Positions 53,071-62,965 are shown, counted from the first letter of the stretch. The stretch: 64,000 nucleotides of DNA from Polaribacter vadi (GCF_001761365.1 NZ_CP017477.1:2346001-2410000); one strand, 5' to 3'. Program-made: numbers and translations. The notes: generated by a model not told the origin, from the sequence alone.

Positions 53071-54771
53071 TTATTCTAACAAACCGTTTGATAATTTAGT
53101 TAACGTATCTGTATTGTTTTCTGTTTTGGTCCAATCTATTTTTTGTAAAGGATTGATACCATTGATATACTTTTCGATGTTTGTATATCCATCTCCATTT
53201 AAATCTTTATTTGCATCAGTTGGGTCTTTTGGATCTAATCCAAACTTTTTTTCCCATTTATCTGGGATACCATCTCCATCAGAATCTTTATAAGGTTTCC
53301 CTTGATATTTTGGATAACCACCTACTTGATCTGGATGCGTTATAATTCCTTTTTTATAAGAATCTGCAGGTAGTCTTCTTTTAATAAATTCTTTACCAAT
53401 AGTATTCTCTAAACCTTCTTTATAAGTAATCTTTCCTGTTCTTACGTATGTAATTACACGCTCATCTACTGCATCACGTTTTGGCAATGTAGCACCAGCA
53501 TTATTTAGCACAAAATTATATGCTTCTTGAGCATCCATAATTGATACATGAGCCATTGGAAATGGTTTATCTTGTTTTATAAGTTCTAAATAATCTTTGG
53601 CATTTTTATTGCTTCCTAGTTGAATTCCTCCATTCCAGTTATTAGCTGTTACTTCTGGAGAACCTGCTACATAATTTCCGTTAACATAAGCACGCCCGTA
53701 AGCTTTTGGTTCCATATAACCTGTTTCTGGTTTTAGAATTCTGTAACGGATAGGCTTATCTTCTGGTGTCATTGGTCCTGGTTTGTAGTAATTATTTATG
53801 ATGTTAAACATAGAACGATAATCGCCTCCATCTACAGAACGATTCCACCAATTAAATAAAACATTATTCACTAAATTAAAACTACCAAACATACCAACAG
53901 ATGGATTTCTAGATATATTATTTGCCCATAGATTTCTTGTAAAAGTACTATTTAAACCACCTATAGTACTACCAAAGGCATGATTATAAGTATCTAAACC
54001 TTCTGAAGAAATACTGTTTTGTATGGTAACATTTACTGCTGGTAATTTTTCTAATTTCGATTTGGAATTTGCTCTAAACTGATGTCTATATAAAGATATG
54101 TTTTCATCTAAACCCCAACTTATAGAGCAATGATCTATAATAACATTACCAATAACATTGCCTCCTAAACCATCATCTCTTCTTGTAACATCTGTTGCTC
54201 CACGTCTAAAACGCATATGCCGAATAATGATATCATGTGTATCTAATAATACTGATTCTCCAGCTATGCAAATACCATCTCCTGGAGCAGTTTGACCTGC
54301 AATAGTAATATAAGGAGCTCTAACACTAATCGGTTTTTTTAAATGAATAATGCCAGATACATTAAACACAATAGTTCTTGCTCCAACAGCTTCACAAGCT
54401 TCCCTAAATGTGCCTTTTCCTGAATCTTCTAAACTTGTTACTACAAATATTTTTCCACCACGTCCACCAGGAGTAAATGCAGCACCTCCTTCTGCTCCAG
54501 GAAAAGCAGGAATTTCTGCTTTTATCAAATCTCCAGGATATGCAGCCCAAGGAATGTATGGTCTACCATTTTTAGCTTCCTCTAAAATAATGTCATAATT
54601 ATCTTCCCAGATTTTTTGTAGTCTTACATTTTCTTTTGCTAAAATTGAATCTGTTTTTGCCTGAAGTTCATGAGGGATTTCTGGGTATTGTGCGAACGAC
54701 ATTTGATAAACCAAGCATAAGATTGTAAAAACGAAACCTTTTTGAAATTGTTTATGTGTTAAATTTTGCAT
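53071..54771 (-). CDS. PL1 pectate lyase-family enzyme with calcium-binding C-terminal repeat
   Basis: A 566-residue protein with a signal peptide ending Q-M-S-F-A-Q. The lyase region runs from I-P-A-F-P-G-A-E-G-G (~86) through V-V-T-S-L-E-D-S-G-x-G-T-F-R-E-A, I-T-I-A-G-Q-T-A-P-G and V-I-I-D-H-C-S-I-S-W, which are typical of PL1. The last ~70 residues carry D-S-D-G-D-G-I-P-D-K-W and D-L-N-G-D-G-Y-T-N, thrombospondin-3/EF-hand-like calcium loops. It depolymerises homogalacturonan by beta-elimination. It is a close paralogue of the PL1 at 55.5 kb, from which it is separated by a DUF3826 gene. Confidence 0.92.
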   Translation of the reverse strand: MQNLTHKQFQKGFVFTILCLVYQMSFAQYPEIPHELQAKTDSILAKENVRLQKIWEDNYDIILEEAKNGRPYIPWAAYPGDLIKAEIPAFPGAEGGAAFTPGGRGGKIFVVTSLEDSGKGTFREACEAVGARTIVFNVSGIIHLKKPISVRAPYITIAGQTAPGDGICIAGESVLLDTHDIIIRHMRFRRGATDVTRRDDGLGGNVIGNVIIDHCSISWGLDENISLYRHQFRANSKSKLEKLPAVNVTIQNSISSEGLDTYNHAFGSTIGGLNSTFTRNLWANNISRNPSVGMFGSFNLVNNVLFNWWNRSVDGGDYRSMFNIINNYYKPGPMTPEDKPIRYRILKPETGYMEPKAYGRAYVNGNYVAGSPEVTANNWNGGIQLGSNKNAKDYLELIKQDKPFPMAHVSIMDAQEAYNFVLNNAGATLPKRDAVDERVITYVRTGKITYKEGLENTIGKEFIKRRLPADSYKKGIITHPDQVGGYPKYQGKPYKDSDGDGIPDKWEKKFGLDPKDPTDANKDLNGDGYTNIEKYINGINPLQKIDWTKTENNTDTLTKLSNGLLE

Positions 54772-54797
54772 TTTAATACTATTTTAGCTTTTTTAAT

Positions 54798-55466
54798 CTA
54801 GTTAGATTCTTTCTTTTTACGAGCTTCAATACGCTGGTACCAGCCATCTCTTTCTTTTTCTAAATCGTACCCTTTTGCAGATAAATAATTATTTATTCTT
54901 CCTTTATATTTTCCAAACCAAGCATGTTTTTCTTTAGAGGAACCTGCATCCATTGCATGTTCTCTTGCTTCTACTAGGTTGTCATAAATATATATTTTTT
55001 GCTCATCGGTTAAACTAGGAATCATATCTTTAAAAGCAAAAAAAGTTTTAGGCACTACTCCATAGGTCATACCATCTTTTACTGCATCAACTTTATCGTT
55101 AGATAAATTAGCCGATAATTGTTTTAAATAAGACTTATGTAATTTATTTAACAACTTATCTGCTTTCGCATTTATCTTTTCAATCTTAGACTTTTGCTTT
55201 TCTCCTGATATATTTAATTTTTTTACAGCTTCAATTTTCGCATCTTTTTCATCATGAATTTTACTTAAATTCTGATATTGTTTTGCAATAATCTGGGTAA
55301 TTAATTCTGATTTATTTTTATCTGATATCTCTAAATTATCAACAATTTTTGACGCTCTTTTTTCTGTAACCTTTATGTATTCTGGGTCTAAATATTGCTG
55401 CGCATTTATGCTAATTGTAAATAATACAATTAATATAAAACTTAAACTTTCTTTTTTGATAAACAT
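54798..55466 (-). CDS. DUF3826 secreted protein
   Basis: A 222-residue protein with a signal peptide ending S-I-N-A-Q. The mature part is almost all helix and very Lys/Glu-rich, with a likely coiled coil at ~55-125 and the family tail A-W-F-G-K-Y-K-G-R-I-N-N-Y-L-S-A-K-G-Y-D. No enzymatic motif is visible. DUF3826 proteins recur next to pectate lyases in Bacteroidota PULs, and here it sits between the two PL1 genes (4 and 26 bases away), so a helper role for the lyases is plausible. The function is unknown. Confidence 0.82.
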   Translation of the reverse strand: MFIKKESLSFILIVLFTISINAQQYLDPEYIKVTEKRASKIVDNLEISDKNKSELITQIIAKQYQNLSKIHDEKDAKIEAVKKLNISGEKQKSKIEKINAKADKLLNKLHKSYLKQLSANLSNDKVDAVKDGMTYGVVPKTFFAFKDMIPSLTDEQKIYIYDNLVEAREHAMDAGSSKEKHAWFGKYKGRINNYLSAKGYDLEKERDGWYQRIEARKKKESN

Positions 55467-55470
55467 GATT

Positions 55471-57174
55471 TTATTTTAAAAGTGGACTTGTTAATGTTTC
55501 TTTATTATTTTTTAAATCTTTCCAGTCTACCTTTGCTTTAGGATTTATTCCATTGATGTAATCTTCTATATTCGTATAACCATCATTATTTTGGTCTCCT
55601 TTTGCATCTGAAGCATCATTTGGATTTAATCCATTAATTTTTTCCCAAGCATCTGGTATACCATCTTTATCTGAATCTTTATAAGGTGTTCCTTTATATT
55701 CTGGGTAACCACCAACTTGTGCAATATCTGTTATAATTCCTTGTTTGTAAGAATCTTTAGGTAAACGTCTATGTTTAAAATGATAAAAAGAATCTGGATC
55801 TAAACCTTTTACATATTCTGGCACACCCGTTTTTACTGTTCTTGCAATTCTTGTATCTACTACATCTCTCATTGGCAAAGTAGCTCCTGCATTTGCGATA
55901 ACAAAGTCATAAGCGTCATTAGCAGTCATAATATTTCTAAACCAAGGCATTGGAAATGGTTTTGATGCATTCATATAATCAAAATATGGTTTTGCTCCTT
56001 TAAAATCTAAAAGTTCACCGTTTTTACCTTCAATTTGTACACCACCTGCCCAATTATCTTTAGTGATTTTAGAGTTATTTTCTACAACATTACCTCTAAC
56101 ATAAGCTCTTCCATAAACCATTGTATCTAATTTACTTCTACCAGCTTCTGGTTTTAAAATACGGTAACTAATAGCTTCATCCTTTGGTGTAAGCGGTCCT
56201 GGTTTGTAAAAATTATTGATAATATTATATTTTGCTGTATAATCCCCACCATCTACTGAACGATGCACCCAATTAAACATCACATTGTTAACAAAGTTAA
56301 AAATACCATTCCATCCTATAGATGGATTTCTACCAGCATTGTTTGCCCACATATTTCTAATAAATGCACAATTTTCTCCACCCAAAGTACTTCCAAAAGC
56401 ATGGTTATACGTATCTAATGCTTCACCAAATAAACTATTTTGAATCGTAATATTTACAGTAGGTTTCTTCTCATCTTTATAAGTGGCACCTGGACTGTAC
56501 ATGTGTCTATAAATCGACATATTTTCGTCTAGTCCCCAGGTTGCTGATATATGATCTAACATAATATTCCCAACAGGATTTCCTCCAATTGCATCATCTC
56601 TTCTACCTACAAAAGTATCACCTCTACGAAAACGCATATGACGAATTACAACATCATGAGTATCTATCCAAACAGTTTCTCCTGCTACGCAAACTCCATC
56701 TCCAGGAGCTGTTTGACCTGCAATTGTAATGTAAGGCGCTCTTATAATTAAAGGTGTTTTTAATTTGATAATACCTGCAACATTAAAAACAATAATACGT
56801 GCACCGCCTTTTTCGCAAGCTTCTCTTAATGAGCCTGGTCCATCATCTGCTAAACTAGTAACTGTGTAGACATTTCCTCCACGTCCACCAAAAGTATACA
56901 TACCTCCACCTTCAGCTCCTGGAAATGCTGGTATTTCTGCTTGTGGTAAATCTGTTGGTCTACTTGCCCAAGGAATATATGGTTTCCCTTCTCTAGCTTC
57001 TTTTTGAACTATTATTTTTGCTTTTTCCCAGGCTTCATCAGAATGTCTATAAGCCTCATCCTTAATTGCTTTTTCTTTTTGTCTATCTTCATCTGTTAAT
57101 TTTGGATATTGTGCATTTGCATTAAATATTCCAAGAAATAAAATGAATAATGTGTAATAAATTGTGTTCTTCAT
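55471..57174 (-). CDS. PL1 pectate lyase-family enzyme, first enzyme gene of the operon
   Basis: A 567-residue protein with a signal peptide ending I-F-N-A-N-A-Q. The order is the same as in its paralogue: I-P-A-F-P-G-A-E-G-G, V-T-S-L-A-D-D-G-P-G-S-L-R-E-A, I-T-I-A-G-Q-T-A-P-G-D-G, I-M-L-D-H-I-S-A-T-W, then calcium loops D-S-D-K-D-G-I-P-D-A-W and D-Q-N-N-D-G-Y-T-N. It should cleave unesterified galacturonan. It is the first gene after the SusD terminator. The two PL1 genes are clear duplicates, but most silent positions have drifted, so the duplication is not recent. Confidence 0.92.
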   Translation of the reverse strand: MKNTIYYTLFILFLGIFNANAQYPKLTDEDRQKEKAIKDEAYRHSDEAWEKAKIIVQKEAREGKPYIPWASRPTDLPQAEIPAFPGAEGGGMYTFGGRGGNVYTVTSLADDGPGSLREACEKGGARIIVFNVAGIIKLKTPLIIRAPYITIAGQTAPGDGVCVAGETVWIDTHDVVIRHMRFRRGDTFVGRRDDAIGGNPVGNIMLDHISATWGLDENMSIYRHMYSPGATYKDEKKPTVNITIQNSLFGEALDTYNHAFGSTLGGENCAFIRNMWANNAGRNPSIGWNGIFNFVNNVMFNWVHRSVDGGDYTAKYNIINNFYKPGPLTPKDEAISYRILKPEAGRSKLDTMVYGRAYVRGNVVENNSKITKDNWAGGVQIEGKNGELLDFKGAKPYFDYMNASKPFPMPWFRNIMTANDAYDFVIANAGATLPMRDVVDTRIARTVKTGVPEYVKGLDPDSFYHFKHRRLPKDSYKQGIITDIAQVGGYPEYKGTPYKDSDKDGIPDAWEKINGLNPNDASDAKGDQNNDGYTNIEDYINGINPKAKVDWKDLKNNKETLTSPLLK

Positions 57175-57275
57175 TATAATTAGGTTTTACTTTTATAATT
57201 TATTTACAAATTGTATACCACAATAAGTATATTTTAAAATCTTTACTTTTCTTAATCAGCTAAAATTATTTAAAA

Positions 57276-57309
57276 AAAATACCTGCACTAAAATAAAAGC
57301 AGGTATTTT
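57276..57309 (-). terminator. Terminator/attenuator between susD and the enzyme genes
   Basis: AAAATACCTGC (57276-57286) pairs with GCAGGTATTTT (57299-57309) around a 12-base loop. On the minus strand the stem is followed by a run of T (57279 down to 57272). It lies 21 bases after the susD stop. Partial termination here would give more SusCD than enzyme message. Confidence 0.85.
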
Positions 57310-57329
57310 AATTTAAATAATAATATAAA

Positions 57330-59291
57330 TTAATCCAAAGGATTAAAGGTACCGCCCCAACCTTGCGTTTGTTCTAAATATGGTGCTGTGTTTAATAAAT
57401 TTTGGTAAATACCAAAGAAATAATATTCATTATACCATTTAAAATTAAAATCCGTTTGATCTACGTTATCTCTAACTGTAACTTCAAAGTGATTGTCATA
57501 TAAATAATCTACATATTCTTCATATGTTGTAATTCCGTTTGGATATGTAGTAGCATCTCTATTAATAATTGGTGCACTTGGCCCTTTAAGAGGATCTGTT
57601 CCTCTACCGTTTTCATAAATTGTATTCTCGTCTAATTTTACGAACGTATAATACCCTTGTCTTCTAGAGCCTTCTATAGGTGTTTGATTTAATCGTGAAC
57701 AAGTTCCATAATCATTATTGTAAAGTAACCATCTTCTTAAATCATGAAAACGTTTATTCTCATAAGCAAACTCAACTTTTCTTTCATTAATTGATGCTGC
57801 AAAAAGCTGATCTCTTGATGTAGCAGTTGCTAAACCATAATCTCCATCATTATTTGTTACTCCTGCTCTTGCTCTTATTGATTTTAAATATTCTTTTCCT
57901 TCAGGTAGTTTATTTATTCCTATTGCAGATTCTGCTAAATTTAATATTACTTCTGCAAAACGAATTTCCATATATTGATTGCCATTGTTTTGGAATGAAT
58001 TAATATTGGAAGAATTACTGTTTGTAAATTTTCTTAAAAAAATACCAGTACCATCTCTTTGATTATTTGTTTCTATAGTGGGCTTACCTGGTTCCGCTGC
58101 TAATGGATACCAATAATATTCCCAATGCTTATAATTTGGATTTTGTGCATAAGGCCATATGCTTCCATTATAAGCAAAAGTATTGTAAAAACGAGGATCT
58201 CTATTTCTATAAAATTGATTTAGATTTCCATTAGGATTATATGGTGTGCCATCAGCCATTGGAAATGCATCCATAATATTTTTAGTTGGATGAATACCTC
58301 CATTACCACCTTGATCTCTAGTACGAGATTGATACTCTGTATAGTTGTTTTTTTGGAATTCTCCAGAATTTGAAGCAAACTCGTTAAATCTATACCCAAA
58401 AACAGCTTCTGGAGTATTTAAATTGAACCACATGTTTTTCCAATCTGAATCTAAACTATTTCCTGAAGCAATACACTTATTATAAGCTGCTAAATTTGCA
58501 TCGTAAGCACGTTGCCATCTTGATTGATCATCAGTTCTATTAAACATAGGACTTGCCCATGTTAATAAAACTCTCCCTTTTAAAGCTGCTGCTGCTGCTG
58601 CTGTAATTCTACCTGCATCATTTTGCGTGTATGGTCTTCCGTTTTCAAGAAGAGTTTGAGACATTTCTAAATCTGCTACAATTTGATCTATAACTTCACT
58701 AGAAGTACTTCTTGGTGTTTGATTTTCTGAATCATCTACATTACTAGGTTGAGGTTCTAATATTAATGGAACACCACCATATAACCTAACCAATTCAAAA
58801 TATTGCCATGCTCTCCAAAAATAAAACTGCCCTTTTACTTGATCTTTAAAATCTTCATCAAGACCTGAGTACTCATCAACATTACTCAAATATAAATTAC
58901 AATACCTAATTCTTGTCCAAGTGTTATTTGTAACACTTGCTCTAATTGCTTGCCCAATTGAAAATAAACAATGATTATTTAATGGTGAAATATCTGGGTA
59001 TTCTCTATTTAAATCAGTTTGTCCAGCTATTTCATCTGATGACTTTGTAAATAAATCTGCGGTAGAATGTTCTACTGCTGCTCTAGACCACATTGCCATA
59101 TTAGAATTTCTATCTGGTAACATTAAATAATACAAATGATCTAAATATGCTTTTGATAATTCTTCATATTGATATACCTCTACATTAACACTAGAAAAAT
59201 CTCTTTTTTCTTCAATAAAATCTGCACTACAACTACAAATAAAGACTGCAGTTAAAAGAGTAACTAAAATTTTAATATTTATATATTTCAT
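57330..59291 (-). CDS. susD: SusD/RagB-family glycan-binding lipoprotein
   Basis: A 653-residue protein with lipobox V-F-I-C-S-C (Cys22). It has the SusD TPR-like fold with K-G-Q-F-Y-F-W-R-A-W-Q-Y-F-E-L-V-R near 155, Y-G-G-V-P-L-I and the C-terminal R-K-V-E-F-A-Y-E-N-K-R-F-H-D-L-R-R-W. It caps the SusC channel and binds the pectic oligosaccharide. It is 21 bases downstream of susC and followed by the terminator. It is distinct from the SusD fragment at the window start. At 653 residues it is long for the family (commonly ~500-600), with insertions in the middle that may shape a larger ligand site. Confidence 0.95.
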   Translation of the reverse strand: MKYINIKILVTLLTAVFICSCSADFIEEKRDFSSVNVEVYQYEELSKAYLDHLYYLMLPDRNSNMAMWSRAAVEHSTADLFTKSSDEIAGQTDLNREYPDISPLNNHCLFSIGQAIRASVTNNTWTRIRYCNLYLSNVDEYSGLDEDFKDQVKGQFYFWRAWQYFELVRLYGGVPLILEPQPSNVDDSENQTPRSTSSEVIDQIVADLEMSQTLLENGRPYTQNDAGRITAAAAAALKGRVLLTWASPMFNRTDDQSRWQRAYDANLAAYNKCIASGNSLDSDWKNMWFNLNTPEAVFGYRFNEFASNSGEFQKNNYTEYQSRTRDQGGNGGIHPTKNIMDAFPMADGTPYNPNGNLNQFYRNRDPRFYNTFAYNGSIWPYAQNPNYKHWEYYWYPLAAEPGKPTIETNNQRDGTGIFLRKFTNSNSSNINSFQNNGNQYMEIRFAEVILNLAESAIGINKLPEGKEYLKSIRARAGVTNNDGDYGLATATSRDQLFAASINERKVEFAYENKRFHDLRRWLLYNNDYGTCSRLNQTPIEGSRRQGYYTFVKLDENTIYENGRGTDPLKGPSAPIINRDATTYPNGITTYEEYVDYLYDNHFEVTVRDNVDQTDFNFKWYNEYYFFGIYQNLLNTAPYLEQTQGWGGTFNPLD

Positions 59292-59312
59292 AATAAAATA
59301 CTTTTAATAAAA

Positions 59313-62300
59313 TTAAAAACCAACATTTACACCCAATGAAAATGTTCTAAGATTTGGATAACTATCATATGATCCTGTTGGTGGTAATCCGAATTTTTTA
59401 TACGGATTGTATAAAATAAATGGGTTTATAGCCACAAAATTAAATCTAAAGGCACTTATACCCATTTTATCTGTAATTTTTTTAGGTATCGTATATCCCA
59501 CATTAATATTTCTCATAACCAAGCTAAAGCTGCTTACTTGCCAAAATTTTGAGCTTACAGTATTTATACCTCCTTCACTATTTGGGGAACCTCTATTAAT
59601 AGATTCTGAAAGATTTGGAATGCTTCCTGTTGGGTTTAAAACTGGGTGATACATATCTGCCCAAAAAGCAGGTCTATTTTCATAATTTCCACCAATTACA
59701 TAAGAGTCAAAACTATCTTTTGCTCTACCAATTTCTCTATAACCTCCCCAATTTGCGGTTAAAACAGTACTTAAACTTAATCCTTTATAAGACATTTTAA
59801 TTACTGAAGAAAATCCTTGAGGACCTCTTGCTGGTTTTTGTAATTGAATTTGGTCATATTGATCAATAACTCCATCTTTTTCTGCAAATGTTCTTGTTTC
59901 TGGATCCCAAGCACCTCTTACATCTCTATAATACAACATACCTGGTTTAAGTTGATCTGAATCTATATCAAATACTTTTGTAACTCCAGTCTCTGCAATA
60001 TACTTATCAATATCATCTTGAGTTTTAAACATCCCTAAATTATCATATCCCCAAACTCCTCTATCTCCTCCAGGTTGTTTAGATTGCCAAGGAAACCAAA
60101 AATCTGGATTGGCAAAATTACCTTTTATTAATTCATACCTAGACCAACCTGTATTTAAGTTAACTCCATAACTAAAATCATCTCCAATAGTATCATCCCA
60201 GCTTATACCTACTTCTGAACCCCATCTATCCCATCTTCCTGAATTTGATGGTGCTGTAGACCCACCAACCGTAAAAGGAACTCCCGCAGTTAAGTCTACT
60301 AATTGCTCAGTACCGACATTATAATAATTCTCAATTGTTGTAGACAATCTATTGTCTAAAAATCTTGCTTCAATACCAAGGTTTCTTTTTAATTCCTTAC
60401 TCCATCTAACATCTCTATTCGCTTGACCATTATCTTCTAAACCAACTGATAATGTAGAGTCGTCTCCAAAAATAGCACCCTCACCATCTTGGAATTGAAA
60501 AGTTTGACGCCATTTCCATGGTCTAATATCATCATTCCCAGCTAAACCAACAGAACCTCTAATTTTTAAATAATCAATTACATTAGATTTAAAGAAACTC
60601 TCTTTTGAAACTATCCATCCACCAGAAATAGAGTAAAAAGTACCCCAATAATTTTCAGGTGCAAATTTTGCCGAAGCATCAGATCTAAATAAAATTTCTA
60701 CAAAATACTTATTATCATAATTATAATTTAGCCTACCAATATAACCTAAATCACCAGATTCAGATTTTTTATTTGTTGAGTTATTTTGGTCAAAATCTCC
60801 AGTCGTTTGAAGTAAATTTCCATTAAAGTACTCTGGAATACCAAATTTAATTACACGAAGTTCGTTAAGTTGTCTTTCAGCTCTTTCTACTGCAAATAAA
60901 CCTGAAAAACTATGGTTTCCAAAATCTTTATCATACGAAGCTTGAAAACGAGCCTGTTCATTTTTACTTTTACCATAATCAATTAATATTCTATCACTAT
61001 TTACAACTTCTTGCGTTAATCTAACAGAATTTGTACCTAAAGGCCCTGAACCATCTTCATAAACAATATAAGTTTGCCCTTGCGTAGTAGTTGTAAGTTG
61101 ATCTGCTCCAAAAAATTGGTATAAATTATAAACACTTCCTTTTTGATCTCCTCTATTACTAGCCTGCTGTCTAGAATAATTAAGATTAAATTTCAATCCT
61201 TCTATAAAAGGTACTTCATACGTTAAATTTATATTGGTTGTAATGTTATTACTCGATGTTTGAGCTAGATTATTTAATCTTAATAACTCACCATAATGAA
61301 ATTGAAACAACTCATCTCCTCCATCAGAACCATTTAGTACTGCAGGTAGACCATTTACATACATAGGCATAAAAGGTGTTCTATTTTGTAATTGCCTATA
61401 ATCATCTTCACCAGATTGAGCTCCAATAGAACTTGCTGTTCTACTTACATCAGTAAAATATCCTGAAACTTGAAAACCAACCTTTAAACTTTTTCCTAAA
61501 TTCACGTTTGAACCAGCTCTAAAGGACCAACGATCGTAATTTAAAGAGCCTAAGTTACCATCTTGTGTATAGTAAGAAATACCTCCAAAATAAGTTGCAT
61601 CTTCTGTACCTCCAGATAAATTTAAATTATGTCTCTGAGTTCCTGCAGAAGACCAATATTCATCTAAAGCATTATACTTTATCGTTTTAAAATGCTCCAA
61701 TTCTACTGGAGAAAAGAAATATTGACTATTAGGGTATGGATCTGAAGGATCATAAGAATTACCAATATTACCTATTGGGTTAATACTATTTAAAATATTA
61801 AATGTTTTACCATACTCGTAGGCATTTAAAACTTTTGGTCTATAATTCTCATCTGAAATAGAAAAATTACCACTGTAAGAAAACTTTGCAGGCCCTTTTT
61901 TACCTTGTTTTGTTGTAACCAAAACTACACCTTGAGAAGCTCTAGAACCATAAATAGCCGCTGCTGCATCCTTCAAGAAAGAAATACTTTCTACTTGTGA
62001 AGCATCTAAGTTATTAAACTGAGTAGGATCACTAAAACCTGTATTAGGATCTATCTGAACTACACCATCAATAACATACAAAGGATCAGTAGCTCCAAGT
62101 GCAGTAGCATACTTAGACCTAGCTGTTTCACCTGTAAGTGGACTTCTAATACTGATTCTAGCAGAAACACCAGGTCTAGATTCACCCCCAGTCACACTAA
62201 CCCCTAAAACACGTCCAACAAGTGCAGAAGCTAAATTACCAACAGGTAAATCTTCTACTTCATCACCTTTAATACTAGAAACAGCACCTGTAATAGCTTC

Positions 62301-62660
62301 TTTTCTTTGAGAACCATAACCTACTACAATTATTTCATTTAAAGATTGTGCATCTTCTTTTAATACTATTCTAAAAGTTGTTTTATCTCCTATTGGGTAT
62401 TCGTCTTTTTTCATCCCTAATAAAGAAAAAACTAAGATAGCTTTAGGTTTTACTGAAAGAGTAAAGTTTCCGTCAAAATCTGTTGCAACAGCGTTTGATG
62501 TTCCTTTTTCAATAACATAAACTCCAGGCAAAGTAACACCTGCCTCATCAATGACAGTCCCTGTAACAGTTATTTTACCACCAGTATTTTGTGCTAGTAC
62601 AGAGAAATTTAACATACTAACAAAAAACACAATACATGTCTTTATAAATATTTTATTCAT
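59313..62660 (-). CDS. susC: SusC/RagA-family TonB-dependent oligosaccharide transporter
   Basis: A 1115-residue protein with a signal peptide ending S-V-L-A-Q. Residues ~30-110 are the carboxypeptidase-like/CNA-B domain (V-T-G-T-V-I-D-E-A-G-V-T-L-P-G-V). The TonB box region E-I-I-V-V-G-Y-G and the plug domain (~120-240, D-P-L-Y-V-I-D-G-V) follow, and then the beta-barrel to the terminal G-V-N-V-G-F. It has no N-terminal STN domain, so it is not of the anti-sigma-signalling type. It imports oligosaccharides with SusD across the outer membrane. It is the first gene of the PUL, divergent from the aldolase gene. Confidence 0.95.
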   Translation of the reverse strand: MNKIFIKTCIVFFVSMLNFSVLAQNTGGKITVTGTVIDEAGVTLPGVYVIEKGTSNAVATDFDGNFTLSVKPKAILVFSLLGMKKDEYPIGDKTTFRIVLKEDAQSLNEIIVVGYGSQRKEAITGAVSSIKGDEVEDLPVGNLASALVGRVLGVSVTGGESRPGVSARISIRSPLTGETARSKYATALGATDPLYVIDGVVQIDPNTGFSDPTQFNNLDASQVESISFLKDAAAAIYGSRASQGVVLVTTKQGKKGPAKFSYSGNFSISDENYRPKVLNAYEYGKTFNILNSINPIGNIGNSYDPSDPYPNSQYFFSPVELEHFKTIKYNALDEYWSSAGTQRHNLNLSGGTEDATYFGGISYYTQDGNLGSLNYDRWSFRAGSNVNLGKSLKVGFQVSGYFTDVSRTASSIGAQSGEDDYRQLQNRTPFMPMYVNGLPAVLNGSDGGDELFQFHYGELLRLNNLAQTSSNNITTNINLTYEVPFIEGLKFNLNYSRQQASNRGDQKGSVYNLYQFFGADQLTTTTQGQTYIVYEDGSGPLGTNSVRLTQEVVNSDRILIDYGKSKNEQARFQASYDKDFGNHSFSGLFAVERAERQLNELRVIKFGIPEYFNGNLLQTTGDFDQNNSTNKKSESGDLGYIGRLNYNYDNKYFVEILFRSDASAKFAPENYWGTFYSISGGWIVSKESFFKSNVIDYLKIRGSVGLAGNDDIRPWKWRQTFQFQDGEGAIFGDDSTLSVGLEDNGQANRDVRWSKELKRNLGIEARFLDNRLSTTIENYYNVGTEQLVDLTAGVPFTVGGSTAPSNSGRWDRWGSEVGISWDDTIGDDFSYGVNLNTGWSRYELIKGNFANPDFWFPWQSKQPGGDRGVWGYDNLGMFKTQDDIDKYIAETGVTKVFDIDSDQLKPGMLYYRDVRGAWDPETRTFAEKDGVIDQYDQIQLQKPARGPQGFSSVIKMSYKGLSLSTVLTANWGGYREIGRAKDSFDSYVIGGNYENRPAFWADMYHPVLNPTGSIPNLSESINRGSPNSEGGINTVSSKFWQVSSFSLVMRNINVGYTIPKKITDKMGISAFRFNFVAINPFILYNPYKKFGLPPTGSYDSYPNLRTFSLGVNVGF

Positions 62661-62965
62661 ACTTATTTATTTAGTTTACAATCATTTAAAATAATAGGTG
62701 AACAAATTGTATCTTTTTAAGATTATAAATTGATTGATTTCAGAGTGCTAATATTGTCAATTTAAGGATAATTAAATGCTATTTTTGAACGGCGACCAAT
62801 TTTATAAATCTCTTATATTTTATTTACAGAACTTTGACATTATGATAATAAATATACCTCTTTACTATCAATTACAAATTTAATCATTGCTATTATTTTT
62901 ATATATTTAAAATAATACCTTGATATTCAATACAAGTTAATAAAATATATTAATACAAATAAAAT
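62661..62965. other. Divergent intergenic region between susC and the aldolase gene
   Basis: These 305 bases hold no gene and must contain promoters for both directions. The DNA is strongly A/T-rich. I looked for -33 TTTG and -7 TAnnTTTG pairs on both strands. A TAAATTTG (minus, 62875-62882) and a TACAATTTG-like box (minus, ~62703-62711) exist, but neither has a good partner box. Confidence 0.4.

Noticed and set aside
62661..62965. Consensus promoter for susC or the aldolase
   Set aside because: Single -7-like boxes occur, but no correctly spaced -33 partner, so no promoter is called.
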